A stretch of 64,000 bases of DNA. Source: JAWKOK01 sp963848115 (lineage in GTDB: Bacteria > Chloroflexota > Anaerolineae > Caldilineales > Caldilineaceae). A model generated the notes under the pieces. It was given only the letters and a program-made list of their open reading frames with translations. It was not told the origin of the DNA and made no database searches. The translations under genes and the position numbers were made by a program. This document shows, one piece after another, positions 26,188 through 34,740 of the stretch; positions within the stretch are counted from its first letter, which is position 1; every line of letters begins with the position of its first letter. The stretch spans positions 86,184 through 150,183 of the forward strand of contig CAWKCP010000047.1 in NCBI GenBank assembly GCA_963848115.1, in the 5' to 3' direction.

Positions 26188-27245
26188 GCATGGCCAGACG
26201 TAGTCGCTGTGTTGCCGGGATCGTCACGATTAATGCGACGATATATACCGGTATCAACCTTGGTTAGCCACCCACGCTTTAGCCATGTGGCAAACGCACT
26301 GGCGACCATACGCCGCCACTTGTTGGTCGCCACTTGACCCTGAAGGGTGGGACACCTATTGTAGTAACGATCCGCACGGTCTCCCAACGCTAGAATTCCG
26401 TCCACAGGCGCAACGGCAAGGTCGACTGCTACAAAAATTAAGGCAGCGGAGTAACCAATGCTTCCTCCGCCAAGCACCGGCTCAAGATCGTTCTGAATTG
26501 CAGGATCAAGACTCCTCCAGCGCCCAAGTGCAACTAGACTGACAGTCATTTCCTGCTTGAGACTCAAGGGCGCGTCAGCGGGTACGAATAGCGTGCGATC
26601 GAACAGAGTATTTGTGTACAGATCTTCAGGCACTTGACTATCAGTTGACCATCTTGGTGAGCTGCATCCCTCACACTGGTATTTCATGCCTTCATGCTCG
26701 AAAACTGACGTGTGAAATGTGACCTCACTGCAGCTATCACAATACCTCAGGTAAATGTTTCGGCCGCTTCGAAAGTCCGTTAACTTCTGGGGAGCAGGCA
26801 GCTCATACATATCGCCCCTGTTTCGCGAACTCCAGTAATAGATCAAACAGTTTACAGTCAAGCAAAGATGATCTAGCCAAAGCTCAGTGCCTACATCTGA
26901 CTCGCCTTCGGCCTCATCGCAACGCGCTCTCCAGGCTGAATACCAAGAGACAGATGCCGTCAATGTCACCAAGTTCTCCCCTGTCAGCCCCAATTGTCTA
27001 ACTATGTTGGATGTTTGTCCAGCGGCATATACTTGCCGGATTCCGTCTCCTTTATCAAGCAAATTCTGAACCGTTTCAAGCAAAACCGAAACAGGATCCG
27101 TCGACACAATCTCTGTCAACGTGTCTGGCTCTTCAGAACGGGGACTATACTGCTGATACTTGCTCTCCTGTATTTGTTCAAGTTGGGTTGGCACGTCATC
27201 GACGCAGTATGTTACTGCTGCAATTGCACCCCGAAACAGAATCAA
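26184..27245 (-). CDS. Hypothetical protein with a zinc-ribbon-like motif
   Basis: A 353-residue protein I do not recognise. It holds a four-cysteine ribbon (CDSC ... CEGC, about 20 residues apart, near residues 180-205), followed by a region with a conserved-looking hydrophobic segment and a basic C-terminus. The start codon would be TTG, five bases after the toxin gene stop; there is no in-frame ATG for a long way. Position right behind a MazF-type toxin suggests one transcription unit. Its base composition is less GC-rich than that of its neighbours, which may point to transfer. No function is proposed. Confidence 0.65.
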   Translation of the reverse strand: MILFRGAIAAVTYCVDDVPTQLEQIQESKYQQYSPRSEEPDTLTEIVSTDPVSVLLETVQNLLDKGDGIRQVYAAGQTSNIVRQLGLTGENLVTLTASVSWYSAWRARCDEAEGESDVGTELWLDHLCLTVNCLIYYWSSRNRGDMYELPAPQKLTDFRSGRNIYLRYCDSCSEVTFHTSVFEHEGMKYQCEGCSSPRWSTDSQVPEDLYTNTLFDRTLFVPADAPLSLKQEMTVSLVALGRWRSLDPAIQNDLEPVLGGGSIGYSAALIFVAVDLAVAPVDGILALGDRADRYYNRCPTLQGQVATNKWRRMVASAFATWLKRGWLTKVDTGIYRRINRDDPGNTATTSGHA

Positions 27246-27249
27246 CCCA

Positions 27250-27630
27250 TCATTTCAAATTTAGGTTGAACTTCAAGGCCAGATCGATCTCAGCCATCCG
27301 TTCTTCTGTAAGGCGCCCAATCGGTCGTAAAGCAGTTTCGTGACGCGGCGGCCTCAGACGGCTGGCCGCGCCGCTCTGCTGTATCGTCGCCACTTGGGCG
27401 CAATTCACTGCGCTGCGTGTGGGCAAACCACTCTCGCTCGTCTCAATGACCACGATAAATGGAAAGGGTTTGGGTGGAAGCGTCCGCGTGATTGCCACGA
27501 CGATGGTCGTCGGGCTGAAGCGGTTTCCGACATCATTCTGGACGACAAGCGCAGGACGCAAGCCGACCTGTTCGCTGCCCTTCACCGGATCGAACTCCAC
27601 CCAATAAATCTCGCCGCGCTTAACGCTCAT
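27250..27630 (-). CDS. Type II toxin, MazF/PemK family
   Basis: A 126-residue endoribonuclease-type toxin. It starts MSVKRGEIYWVEFDPVKGSEQ and continues with RPALVVQND, TTIVVAITR and the late LTEERMAEIDLALK, the standard MazF/PemK layout. The start at 27630 lies within the last codons of the antitoxin gene (11-bp overlap), as usual for such pairs; the longer open frame reads through the antitoxin and is rejected. Free toxin would cut mRNA at specific short sites. Confidence 0.9.
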   Translation of the reverse strand: MSVKRGEIYWVEFDPVKGSEQVGLRPALVVQNDVGNRFSPTTIVVAITRTLPPKPFPFIVVIETSESGLPTRSAVNCAQVATIQQSGAASRLRPPRHETALRPIGRLTEERMAEIDLALKFNLNLK

Positions 27631-27871
27631 CGTTGATTGCCTCGGCAACGGCACAAGCACTGTCGGCGGCAAATTCTTCCGCTTCAACTGCGTAAAACTG
27701 ATAGCCTTCCGCCGCAAGCGTTTCCTCGGCGCGTGCCTTCACTTCCGCAAGCGCGTCGCCGATGATCTGGCTACGACTCACGTTGGTTTCTTTTGCCGCA
27801 TGATCGGCGTATTCCAACAGGTTCGACGGTAAGGATATTGTCACTTTCCGAATGCCCGCTTGTGCTGTCAT
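27620..27871 (-). CDS. Type II antitoxin with ribbon-helix-helix domain
   Basis: An 83-residue partner of the MazF-type toxin. The N-terminal half (RKVTISLPSNLLEYADHAAKE) is a CopG/RHH DNA-binding domain and the acidic C-terminal half (FYAVEAEEFAADS) would wrap the toxin. AGGAGGT lies seven bases before the ATG at 27871, so this start is preferred over the longer frame. The antitoxin probably represses its own operon through a site in the 27872-28039 gap, although no clear palindrome stands out. Confidence 0.88.
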   Translation of the reverse strand: MTAQAGIRKVTISLPSNLLEYADHAAKETNVSRSQIIGDALAEVKARAEETLAAEGYQFYAVEAEEFAADSACAVAEAINDER

Positions 27872-28039
27872 CACGATACCTCCTGTCACCGGCGTACGAA
27901 AGAGAGCCGTATCGATACAACGCGACCCTAGGCTACACCCCGCCAGCCATTCCGTCAAGACTTCTGGCAGATAAGTCAACCTGGCATTCCGATTGGTATG
28001 CTTGATGGTACGAAATGGATTTCGAGGTATCGCTCGTAT

Positions 28040-29128
28040 CTACGCACGCCGCTGAATCGACGTCGCCGTGTTGACCACAAATAACAGCAGAACAACCACA
28101 TTCAACAACCCGCCCCACATGCGCGCCGGCCAATATGGGATCAGGTCACCGGCGACACGCAGGGCAAGTGTGGCTTGCAGCAAAATGAGATGGCTGTAAA
28201 GCCACGGGCGATAGACCATCTGAACGCGCAGCAGCGCAGGAAAGATGATCAACGCATGGCCAAAGATCATGCTGAAGACGAAGCCAAGAAAAATAGAGTG
28301 GAGGTAGGCGTCGTAGTACGGCCCAGCCATCATGCCGCCGTAGCGCATGGCCAGCAGGCCGCCGAAACCAAGCCAGACGTAGCCGGTGAGCAGACAGACG
28401 GCGATGAAACGCGCCTGCCCGCCGGCCCCAATGCGCCGCCTTGCAATGTCGTACCCCAACAGCCAGAGCGCCAGGCCCAGCATGGCCAGCCCGGCCAAAC
28501 GTGTTCCTAAAGCCAGATCGATCACGGAGGCGGCCATGCCGGTGAGCAGCAGCAGGCTCAACAGGGCAAAGGATCGACGGGCGAAACGCGTCAAGCTGAG
28601 CAGACGACTCAGTTCCAGGCGCTCGCCGGCGATGGTCAGGATCAGGAAACCGGCCCACCAGAGCACGACCTTGGGGATCGGCAGGCCGTAGAGCCAGAGA
28701 AAGTTGCCCGCCAGCCACGCCGACCCGCCCATAACCAATGTGGCGCTGAAAAGCGTCGGTTGCAGGCGATAGATGGTCCACAATGCGCCGACCAGCACCG
28801 CACTGCCCGCGGTGATCAGCAGCGGCCCGGCCAGACTGTTGGCCGCGACCAATAACGCGATCGTGCCGGCTCCGGTGAGGATCGGTCCGGCATAGGCCCA
28901 GCGCTCGCCTGTGCCGACAGCCCGTTCCAATCCGATGACCGTACCCAGAAAACCGCCTACCATCAGCGGACCGTGCATCATCGGCAGCGTCGAGCTAAGC
29001 ACGGGCCAGACCCAGCCCAGGCGCAGTAGCCCGGCCCACAGGCCGGCCACCAGGGCGAGCATGGCGAAAGGCAAAAGCCAGACGGGTGCGGGTACAGAGC
29101 GGCCAGATTGAGGCAGATTGGATGTCAT
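28040..29128 (-). CDS. NnrS-like polytopic membrane protein
   Basis: A 362-residue protein with about ten to twelve transmembrane helices. Histidines at helix ends fit the NnrS/heme-copper-like pattern: MMHGPLMVGGFLGTVIG near residue 50 and LHSIFLGFVFSMIFGHALIIFPALL near residues 270-295. NnrS proteins are linked to nitric oxide or heme/copper biology in denitrifiers. It begins six bases after a cupin gene, with a cytochrome c remnant before that, so this was probably a small respiratory-stress operon. The assignment is by fold character. Confidence 0.7.
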   Translation of the reverse strand: MTSNLPQSGRSVPAPVWLLPFAMLALVAGLWAGLLRLGWVWPVLSSTLPMMHGPLMVGGFLGTVIGLERAVGTGERWAYAGPILTGAGTIALLVAANSLAGPLLITAGSAVLVGALWTIYRLQPTLFSATLVMGGSAWLAGNFLWLYGLPIPKVVLWWAGFLILTIAGERLELSRLLSLTRFARRSFALLSLLLLTGMAASVIDLALGTRLAGLAMLGLALWLLGYDIARRRIGAGGQARFIAVCLLTGYVWLGFGGLLAMRYGGMMAGPYYDAYLHSIFLGFVFSMIFGHALIIFPALLRVQMVYRPWLYSHLILLQATLALRVAGDLIPYWPARMWGGLLNVVVLLLFVVNTATSIQRRA

Positions 29129-29134
29129 CGAAAC

Positions 29135-29467
29135 CTACGACCCCGCAGATGAGAGGAGGGTCAGCAACATGACCACCTCGGTGTTGGCTCTGATGCTATG
29201 TGGCAGGTGCGGCTCCATGCGTACAAATGCGCCGGGACCGACAACGCAAGCTTCTTCCCCGAGCGTCAGAGCCGCTTCTCCACGCAGAAAGTGCAGCAAG
29301 GCAGGTTTGGCTGCCGTATGTTCAGAGAGTTCCTGGCCGGCAGCAAAGCCGAAGAGGATCACCTTGATGTCGTCATCGCTATAGACGGTCCGGCTTACGA
29401 TCGAGTCGTCGGGGAGCTCCGGAAGCAGAGCTTCAACATTGTCAATAAGCGTGAATGGGTTGGTCAT
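29135..29467 (-). CDS. Small cupin-domain protein
   Basis: A 110-residue single cupin. It shows ILFGFAAGQELSEHTAAKPALLHFLRG (first metal motif, with the His/Glu pattern) and VVGPGAFVRMEPHLPHSI (second motif). These small cupins often bind a metal and sit beside NnrS or hemerythrin-like genes. The start is set at 29467 because the sequence upstream in another frame reads as the end of a cytochrome c gene (29475-29560). It is six bases from the NnrS-like gene. Confidence 0.82.
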   Translation of the reverse strand: MTNPFTLIDNVEALLPELPDDSIVSRTVYSDDDIKVILFGFAAGQELSEHTAAKPALLHFLRGEAALTLGEEACVVGPGAFVRMEPHLPHSIRANTEVVMLLTLLSSAGS

Positions 29468-29474
29468 AGACTGC

Positions 29475-29560
29475 CTATTCCTGAATTGAGCGCACGTATG
29501 CGACGACATCGAGCATCTGCTCTTGATTGAGGGACGGGTACCCGCCTTTGGGCGGCGTAG
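29475..29560 (-). pseudogene. C-terminal remnant of a cytochrome c-type gene
   Basis: On the minus strand this stretch translates as TPPKGGYPSLNQEQML followed by DVVAYVRSIQE and a TAG at 29475-29477. That is the usual last helix of a class I cytochrome c domain. The heme motif and the rest are missing; the frame runs into the DinB gene end. It is therefore a truncated leftover directly before the cupin and NnrS-like genes. Confidence 0.55.
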
Positions 29561-29593
29561 CGATACCGGTTTGGGGTGAAGACGCCCGGCATC

Positions 29594-30151
29594 TCATTCC
29601 TTCATCGTGCCACCTTGCCGGCGCATCTGAGCGTTGAACTGCTCAGACTGCCCGCGCGGAATGCTCAACGTCTGCCAGGCTTCGCCCTGAAAATGCTTGG
29701 CCAGCATCACAATCTGTCCAACATGATAGCTGTAGTGGGTCAACTGGCGGTTGATGGCCTCGACAACCGTATGCGGTTCTTCACGGATCAGCACGGTGCG
29801 CAGCAGATCGTCACCCGACAACGGTTCCAGCGCGTCAAAGAGCAGCTGCCAGCCGGCCTCCCAACGGGCCATCAACACCTCACGCGTCTCACCGGCTTCA
29901 ATGATGAACTCGGTGTCGCGATGACGATCCGGCTTTTCGCCGTCGCTGGTCAGGAAGTCGCGCCAGCGCGAGCGCATGTTGCCCGCCATGTGCTTGACCA
30001 ACACAGCAATGCTGTTGGCTTCACCGTCGAGCATCCTGAAGAATGTCTCATCATCCACCTGGTCCATAGCCCGCTCGGCCATGGCCTTGTACTTACGAAA
30101 TTCGCCGATGGCGTCGGCCAAGATATGATCGCCCAGTGTGTCTAACATCAT
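29594..30151 (-). CDS. DinB-like/DUF1572 family protein
   Basis: A 185-residue four-helix protein of the DinB/YfiT superfamily. The putative metal histidines are in VKHMAGNM (near residue 54) and in LTHYSYHVGQI (near residues 138-142). AAGGAGA precedes the start. Many members are metal-dependent thiol or mycothiol/bacillithiol transferases, others are of unknown activity. No thiol-pathway gene is adjacent, so only the fold can be asserted. Confidence 0.85.
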   Translation of the reverse strand: MMLDTLGDHILADAIGEFRKYKAMAERAMDQVDDETFFRMLDGEANSIAVLVKHMAGNMRSRWRDFLTSDGEKPDRHRDTEFIIEAGETREVLMARWEAGWQLLFDALEPLSGDDLLRTVLIREEPHTVVEAINRQLTHYSYHVGQIVMLAKHFQGEAWQTLSIPRGQSEQFNAQMRRQGGTMKE

Positions 30152-30236
30152 GAAGATCTCCTTGCATACGCTATGTTACCGGTCAATTATGTGGTTGCAA
30201 CTACACACCCACATAATTGACCGCGACGCAGAAATA

Positions 30237-31115
30237 TTATTTCCCCAGCATCCCGACCAACCGGCGCAGATTGTCATGCCCGATCTGGATACCGCTCAAC
30301 ACGTCCTCAATGCCCTCATATTCGATGGAAAGCACGCCGTCGTAACCGGCACGCACCATGATGTCCAGACACTGGAGCACGGCCACATTGCCGTGACCGA
30401 TGATGGCGCCGCGCAGATAGTTGCCGGCACACGACTGGAACCAGCCCTGTCCGGGTGACGGATCCGTGCCGGGCTTGACATGGAAATCCTTGGCATGGCA
30501 GTGGAATGCAAAGGGCATGAGTCGCCCGACCGCAAGCGTTGGTTCATCGTCGGCGCAGAGGAAGTTGCCCATGTCGACGAGCACGCCAAAGTTAGGATGA
30601 TCGACGGCGCTGACCAACTGCTCGACGCGCACGCTCTCCTGGCAGAAGAAGCCATGATTCTCGACCATGGTCCTGATGCCCTTCTTCTCGGCATATTTGG
30701 TGACCGAACGGCACCCGTCCGTCAGTCGCGGCAACGCGGCTGCAAAGCTCTTGGGGCCAATATGATCGGCCAGCCAGCCGCTGGAGGCATCGTGGCGCAT
30801 GCCGGGCACCCCCAAGATCTCGGCCACGTCGACCTCGCGCTTGACGCGATCGATCTCAGCGTGAAGGTCGCCGCCCGAGCCTTTCAGAAAGTCCGCTCCG
30901 ATGGTGTAGTTGACGATCTCCATGCCGACGCGGTCAGCTTCCTCACGCAATTCGCCGGCAAAATCAGGCAATTTCTTGCCGTCAGGCACGGCGATGGCGG
31001 AAAACTCGATGACGTCGAACCCGATCTCCTTGGCCACGGCAATAACCGCGATCTGCTCCATCTCACCCGAGCTGACCAGGCGGCTAAAACTGTACGAACT
31101 GACTCCGATTTTCAT
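30237..31115 (-). CDS. Sugar phosphate isomerase/epimerase family TIM barrel
   Basis: A 292-residue AP-endonuclease-2-like barrel. The metal-binding pattern is visible: VENHGFF in the centre, VDMGNFL, then FHCHAKDFH and a final SIEYEG. It starts MKIGVSSYSFSRLV and is one of two paralogous-fold enzymes in the window (see 5749-6546), though the two are not close in sequence. It probably acts on a ketose, inositol or sugar acid together with the nearby Gfo/Idh/MocA oxidoreductase (32081-33130), a frequent pairing. Confidence 0.87.
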   Translation of the reverse strand: MKIGVSSYSFSRLVSSGEMEQIAVIAVAKEIGFDVIEFSAIAVPDGKKLPDFAGELREEADRVGMEIVNYTIGADFLKGSGGDLHAEIDRVKREVDVAEILGVPGMRHDASSGWLADHIGPKSFAAALPRLTDGCRSVTKYAEKKGIRTMVENHGFFCQESVRVEQLVSAVDHPNFGVLVDMGNFLCADDEPTLAVGRLMPFAFHCHAKDFHVKPGTDPSPGQGWFQSCAGNYLRGAIIGHGNVAVLQCLDIMVRAGYDGVLSIEYEGIEDVLSGIQIGHDNLRRLVGMLGK

Positions 31116-31170
31116 GACGTTGTTCCTTGTTTCCTTGAAGCGTATTGTTTTGTCGTTGCGGAAGTGAATT

Positions 31171-31247
31171 TGCCACAGATGACTCTACTGTAAGAACAAG
31201 AGATCAGCCACAGATGAACACAGATAGGGTTGGATAACCACAGATGG
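31171..31247. repeat. Intergenic 'CCACAGATGAACACAGAT' repeat fragment
   Basis: Contains GCCACAGATGACTCTACTGTAAG and GCCACAGATGAACACAGAT, the core of the dispersed family also at 36088-36149, 44833-44988, 56052-56113, 60128-60286 and 62322-62515. This copy has no full inverted ends and looks decayed. Confidence 0.65.
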
Positions 31248-31336
31248 AGAATAGGCCATTATCGGCGGCAAGGATATGGTCTGAGTGTGGGTCCCTCAGG
31301 AACTGGCCCGGTTCTACATGTCACCCCCTCACCCTC

Positions 31337-32016
31337 TCACAAAAACGTCGCAATCTCCCCCAACTCCTTCTTGGTGATCTGAGGCACCGTTGCGTCCTCA
31401 GCAGGATAGCCGACAACCAGCAGCAAGAAGGCTCGCTCCTGTTTGGGGCGTCCACAGATCTCGTTGAGAAAGCCCATGGGGCTGGGCGTGTGCGTTAGCG
31501 TGGCCAGGCCGGCATGATGCAAGGCCGCGATCAGAAAGCCGGTGGCGATGCCGACCGACTCGCTGACGTAGTAGTTCTTGACCCGACGCTCTTCCTTGCC
31601 TTTTCTGTCAGGCGCCAAGCTGTAGGGCTGAGCAAAGATGGCGATGAGATAAGGCGCTGTCTCCAGAAATGGTTTGCTGTCATCCGTTCCCAGATGTCTT
31701 AGGGCATCCAACCACTCGGCGTAGCGCGGCGGGCGTAGAACTCACGCTCCTCTTCCTCGGCAGCCTCACGGATCCGCCGCTTGATGGCCGGATCGCTTAC
31801 GGCTGCGAAATGCCACGGCTGTAAGTTGGCCCCGTTTGGCGCGGTGCCGGCAGCACGCAGCGCCTGCTCAATGACCGTTCGCTGCACGGGTCGATCCGAA
31901 AAATCTCGCACCGTGCGCCGGCGACGGATCTCAGCGTAGAACTCGTCGCTGCGAGCTTGCATCTCGTTCGGCGCGTAGGATTGAAAGTTCAACGGTTCAT
32001 AGATGGGTTGGGCCAT
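31337..32016 (-). pseudogene. Iodotyrosine-deiodinase-like nitroreductase, split by a frameshift
   Basis: Two frames join into a 226-residue flavoprotein if one base is added near 31724-31728. The N-terminal part carries RRRRTVRDFS and AGTAPNGANLQPWHF (FMN site); the C-terminal part carries KNYYVSESVGIATGFLIAAL and CGRPKQERAFLLLVVGYPAEDATVP. The layout matches iodotyrosine deiodinase rather than general nitroreductases. The three residues that hold the amino acid in that enzyme have counterparts: Glu and Tyr in EEEEREFY, and Lys in SKPFLETAP. The missing base would lie in a short C run, so this may be an assembly error and the gene intact. Confidence 0.75.
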
Positions 32017-32080
32017 CGGTTCTATCCTCTTTGATGTGTTTGCGATGCAAGCATCCTAGCGGGCCTAGGATGAGTTTCCT

Positions 32081-33130
32081 TCACGGCGACCAACTGGTCA
32101 AATCGATGACGCGGCTGCTCTCGGCCGAGGCATAACATGCCTCGACGATTTTGATGGTCTCAAGGTAGTCCTCCCCCGTGCTCTCGAATGGTTCGCCGGA
32201 AAGGAACTGCGCCACGAAATGGGTTTGCACTGCGTGGACGCAGCCGCCGGCAAACCCAGTGTCTTCGTGTGGATAATCGTGAACGTAGGAGGGCAGGCCC
32301 AGCGGCTTGAGAATGATGTCACCCTCATAGTCGAGGGTCAGGTGTCCCTTGCTGCCGTCAATTCGCAGTTCGCCGAAGGTCAACCGCGGGTTGCGTGCTT
32401 CATTCTCGTTGTAACGATTGCCGTCGAGCATGGCCGTGGCTGCGTTGCCAAAGCCGAGGACCACTTGCCCGCTGTCTTCGCCGAGGATGTCCGGATTGAG
32501 TCTTCGTAATCGCGCATAGACCGTCTCCGGTTCACCCAACAAGTAGCGAAAGGTGTCGATGAAATGGACGCCGGTTTCATAGATCAGTAGACGTGGGTAG
32601 GTGCGAAAGAAGGGCTGACGCGCCATGTAGGCATCGTCGGGCCAGCCGTCGCCGGTGCGCATGCGGAAGTAGACGGAGAAGACCTCGCCCAGCTTTTCGT
32701 TCTCGATGAGCCGCTTGATCTCACGATACCAAGGTTGCCAGCGCCAGTTCTCATGGACCATAAAGCGTACGCCGGCGTTCCTGGCGTTCTCCACAATGGC
32801 GGCGCTTTCGGCGTACGTTGGCGCTAGCGGTTTCTGGCAGATGATGTGGACGCCACGCTCAGCCGCGTAGGCGCAGATCTCGCTGTGGGTCTCAGGCGGC
32901 GTGATTATGTCGACAAAGTCCGGCTTTTCCGCATCGATCAGGGTGCGATAGTCGTCATAGACCCGGGCAATGCCATACTGCTCAGCAATCGCCTCGGCCT
33001 TGCTGACCGTGCGGTTGTAGATGGCGGAGATTTCAATATTGGGCATTCGGCTCCACGAGTCGTACTGGTAGTGGCTGAAATAGCCGGCGCCGATACCTAC
33101 GCCGCGGATGGTTCTGGGAAGTGTCGTCAT
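32081..33130 (-). CDS. Gfo/Idh/MocA family oxidoreductase
   Basis: A 349-residue NAD(P)-dependent dehydrogenase. The N-terminal Rossmann part has VGIGAGYFSHYQ; the catalytic region has CQKPLAPTYAES (the conserved K-P) and, later, YETGVHFIDTFRYLLGEPE with the His used in this family. It starts at 33130 after GAGAGGG; longer starts lack support. It probably oxidises or reduces a sugar, inositol or its acid, and likely works with the nearby isomerase-like barrel at 30237-31115. Confidence 0.88.
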   Translation of the reverse strand: MTTLPRTIRGVGIGAGYFSHYQYDSWSRMPNIEISAIYNRTVSKAEAIAEQYGIARVYDDYRTLIDAEKPDFVDIITPPETHSEICAYAAERGVHIICQKPLAPTYAESAAIVENARNAGVRFMVHENWRWQPWYREIKRLIENEKLGEVFSVYFRMRTGDGWPDDAYMARQPFFRTYPRLLIYETGVHFIDTFRYLLGEPETVYARLRRLNPDILGEDSGQVVLGFGNAATAMLDGNRYNENEARNPRLTFGELRIDGSKGHLTLDYEGDIILKPLGLPSYVHDYPHEDTGFAGGCVHAVQTHFVAQFLSGEPFESTGEDYLETIKIVEACYASAESSRVIDLTSWSP

Positions 33131-33206
33131 CCTCTGATCCCTCTCACGCATATCGCCTCTCACTGATACCTGAAGACCCCGGTTCAGCCAGTCTCTCAAC
33201 AAACCC

Positions 33207-33439
33207 GTAGGGACAAGGCATTCCCTGCAAACTCATCTCGGATCAAACATTCCCAATGCAACGAAGCCATGTCAAACAAGTGACATCTCAGGAATGCCTT
33301 GTCCGCGGATCGTCATACCATGGTCGCTGTGATTGGAGCGGACAGGGCATTCCTACACCATCTTGACGATAAGCCGTTGTCTCCGCAGACGAACGATTTA
33401 TCGTCTCCAATGTATCCACGGGGAATGCCCTGTCCCTAC
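33207..33439. repeat. Cluster of 'GTAGGGACAGGGCATTCC' repeats in alternating orientation
   Basis: Four copies of a short unit lie in this gene-free stretch (33131-33511): 33207-33225, 33291-33309 (reverse), 33337-33356 and 33421-33439 (reverse). The outer pair are near-exact reverse complements. Similar palindromic units occur at 8285-8305 and 44187-44209. Confidence 0.75.
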
Positions 33440-33511
33440 ATGATCCACGACACCGTTGACGATTGAACGATGACAATGTCGCCAAGCGACCACTTCGTAA
33501 ACGACAATTGC

Positions 33512-34564
33512 CTACCTCATATTCGTCACAATCCTCGTAGCCATCTCCTGGGTCCCAACCATCCCGCCCAGGTCGCGGGTCTTGACGCCGCCGGCCAGCG
33601 TAGCTTCGACTGCCACACGCACGCGCTCAGCCGCTTCTATCTCGCCAAGGTGCTCAAGCATCATGGCTCCTGCCAGAATCGTGGCAATCGGATTGGCGTA
33701 GCCGAGCCCGGCAATATCGGGCGCGGAGCCGTGGACTGGCTCGAACATGGAGGGGTATCTGCGCTCAGGGTTGACATTGCTGCTGGGCGCAAGCCCGATA
33801 CTGCCGATCATGGCCCCGCCCAGATCGCTGAGAATGTCGCCAAACATATTGGTGGTAACGATCACGTCGAACCAGCCGGGGTTGATGAGAAACTTCATGG
33901 TGGCCGCGTCGACGTAGAGCGTCTCATAGTCGACGTCGGGATAGCCCTGGGCGACCTCGGCGGCGACCTTGTCCCAGAAGACCATGCCGTGGAGCAATGC
34001 ATTGGACTTGGTCACGTTGGTGACGCGGCCTCGGCGCTTTCTGGCCAGTTCAAAGCCGTAGCGCATGGCCCGTTCGACTCCTTCACGGGTGAAGACGTTG
34101 GTCTGAACGGACAACTCGTTGGCGTGACCACTATGGACAGTGCCACCGGGACCGGCATACTCGCCCTCGCTGTTCTCGCGCACGATGATCATGTCGATCT
34201 CGTGTTCCTGATTGGCCAGAAGCGTGGGCACGCCTTCGTACGCCCTGATAGGCCGCAGGTTGATGTATTGGGCAAACTGCTTGCGCATGATGAAGATGAA
34301 TTCCCAGGCCGACAGATAGTCGGTCACCTCGGGATGGCCGGCCGCCACAAAGTAGATGGCATCGTAATTGCTGAGGATCTCGACGCCATTTTCGGGCATG
34401 ATCTGGCCCGTCGCCAGAAAGTATTCGCAGCCCCAGGGAAACTGGTCGACGGCTAGTTCGAAGTCACCCTGTTCGGCGACGGCATTGAGAACGTCGAGTG
34501 CAACGGGCATGATCTCCTTGCCAATGCCATCCCCCGGCAAAACGGCGATACGATATCGGTTCAT
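33512..34564 (-). CDS. Isocitrate/isopropylmalate-type dehydrogenase (tartrate or D-malate dehydrogenase-like)
   Basis: A 350-residue beta-decarboxylating dehydrogenase. It begins YRIAVLPGDGIGKEIMP and carries the family signature TNMFGDILSDLGG..GSIGLAPSSN and the coenzyme motif EPVHGSAPDIAGLGYANP. The start at 34564 has AAGGAAT upstream; the longer frame has no support. Compared with LeuB and Icd, the segments RENSEGEYAG and PVHGSAPDI fit the tartrate/D-malate dehydrogenase branch. No leucine pathway genes are adjacent, which supports a catabolic role. Confidence 0.88.
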   Translation of the reverse strand: MNRYRIAVLPGDGIGKEIMPVALDVLNAVAEQGDFELAVDQFPWGCEYFLATGQIMPENGVEILSNYDAIYFVAAGHPEVTDYLSAWEFIFIMRKQFAQYINLRPIRAYEGVPTLLANQEHEIDMIIVRENSEGEYAGPGGTVHSGHANELSVQTNVFTREGVERAMRYGFELARKRRGRVTNVTKSNALLHGMVFWDKVAAEVAQGYPDVDYETLYVDAATMKFLINPGWFDVIVTTNMFGDILSDLGGAMIGSIGLAPSSNVNPERRYPSMFEPVHGSAPDIAGLGYANPIATILAGAMMLEHLGEIEAAERVRVAVEATLAGGVKTRDLGGMVGTQEMATRIVTNMR

Positions 34565-34740
34565 GTTGATTCCTTCGCGAGTGATGGTGATCTGGGCGTT
34601 GATGTGGAGCCAATTGTAGCATCGGCGAGGGTGAGGCGAAAGCGGGTGGGGAAGGCTCAAGCGGCGAAGGTGAGCAGGGAGTGGAGTGGGGGTGTAAACG
34701 GATGAACCTGGAACTCCTGCGTTGTCACCCACTCACTCTG

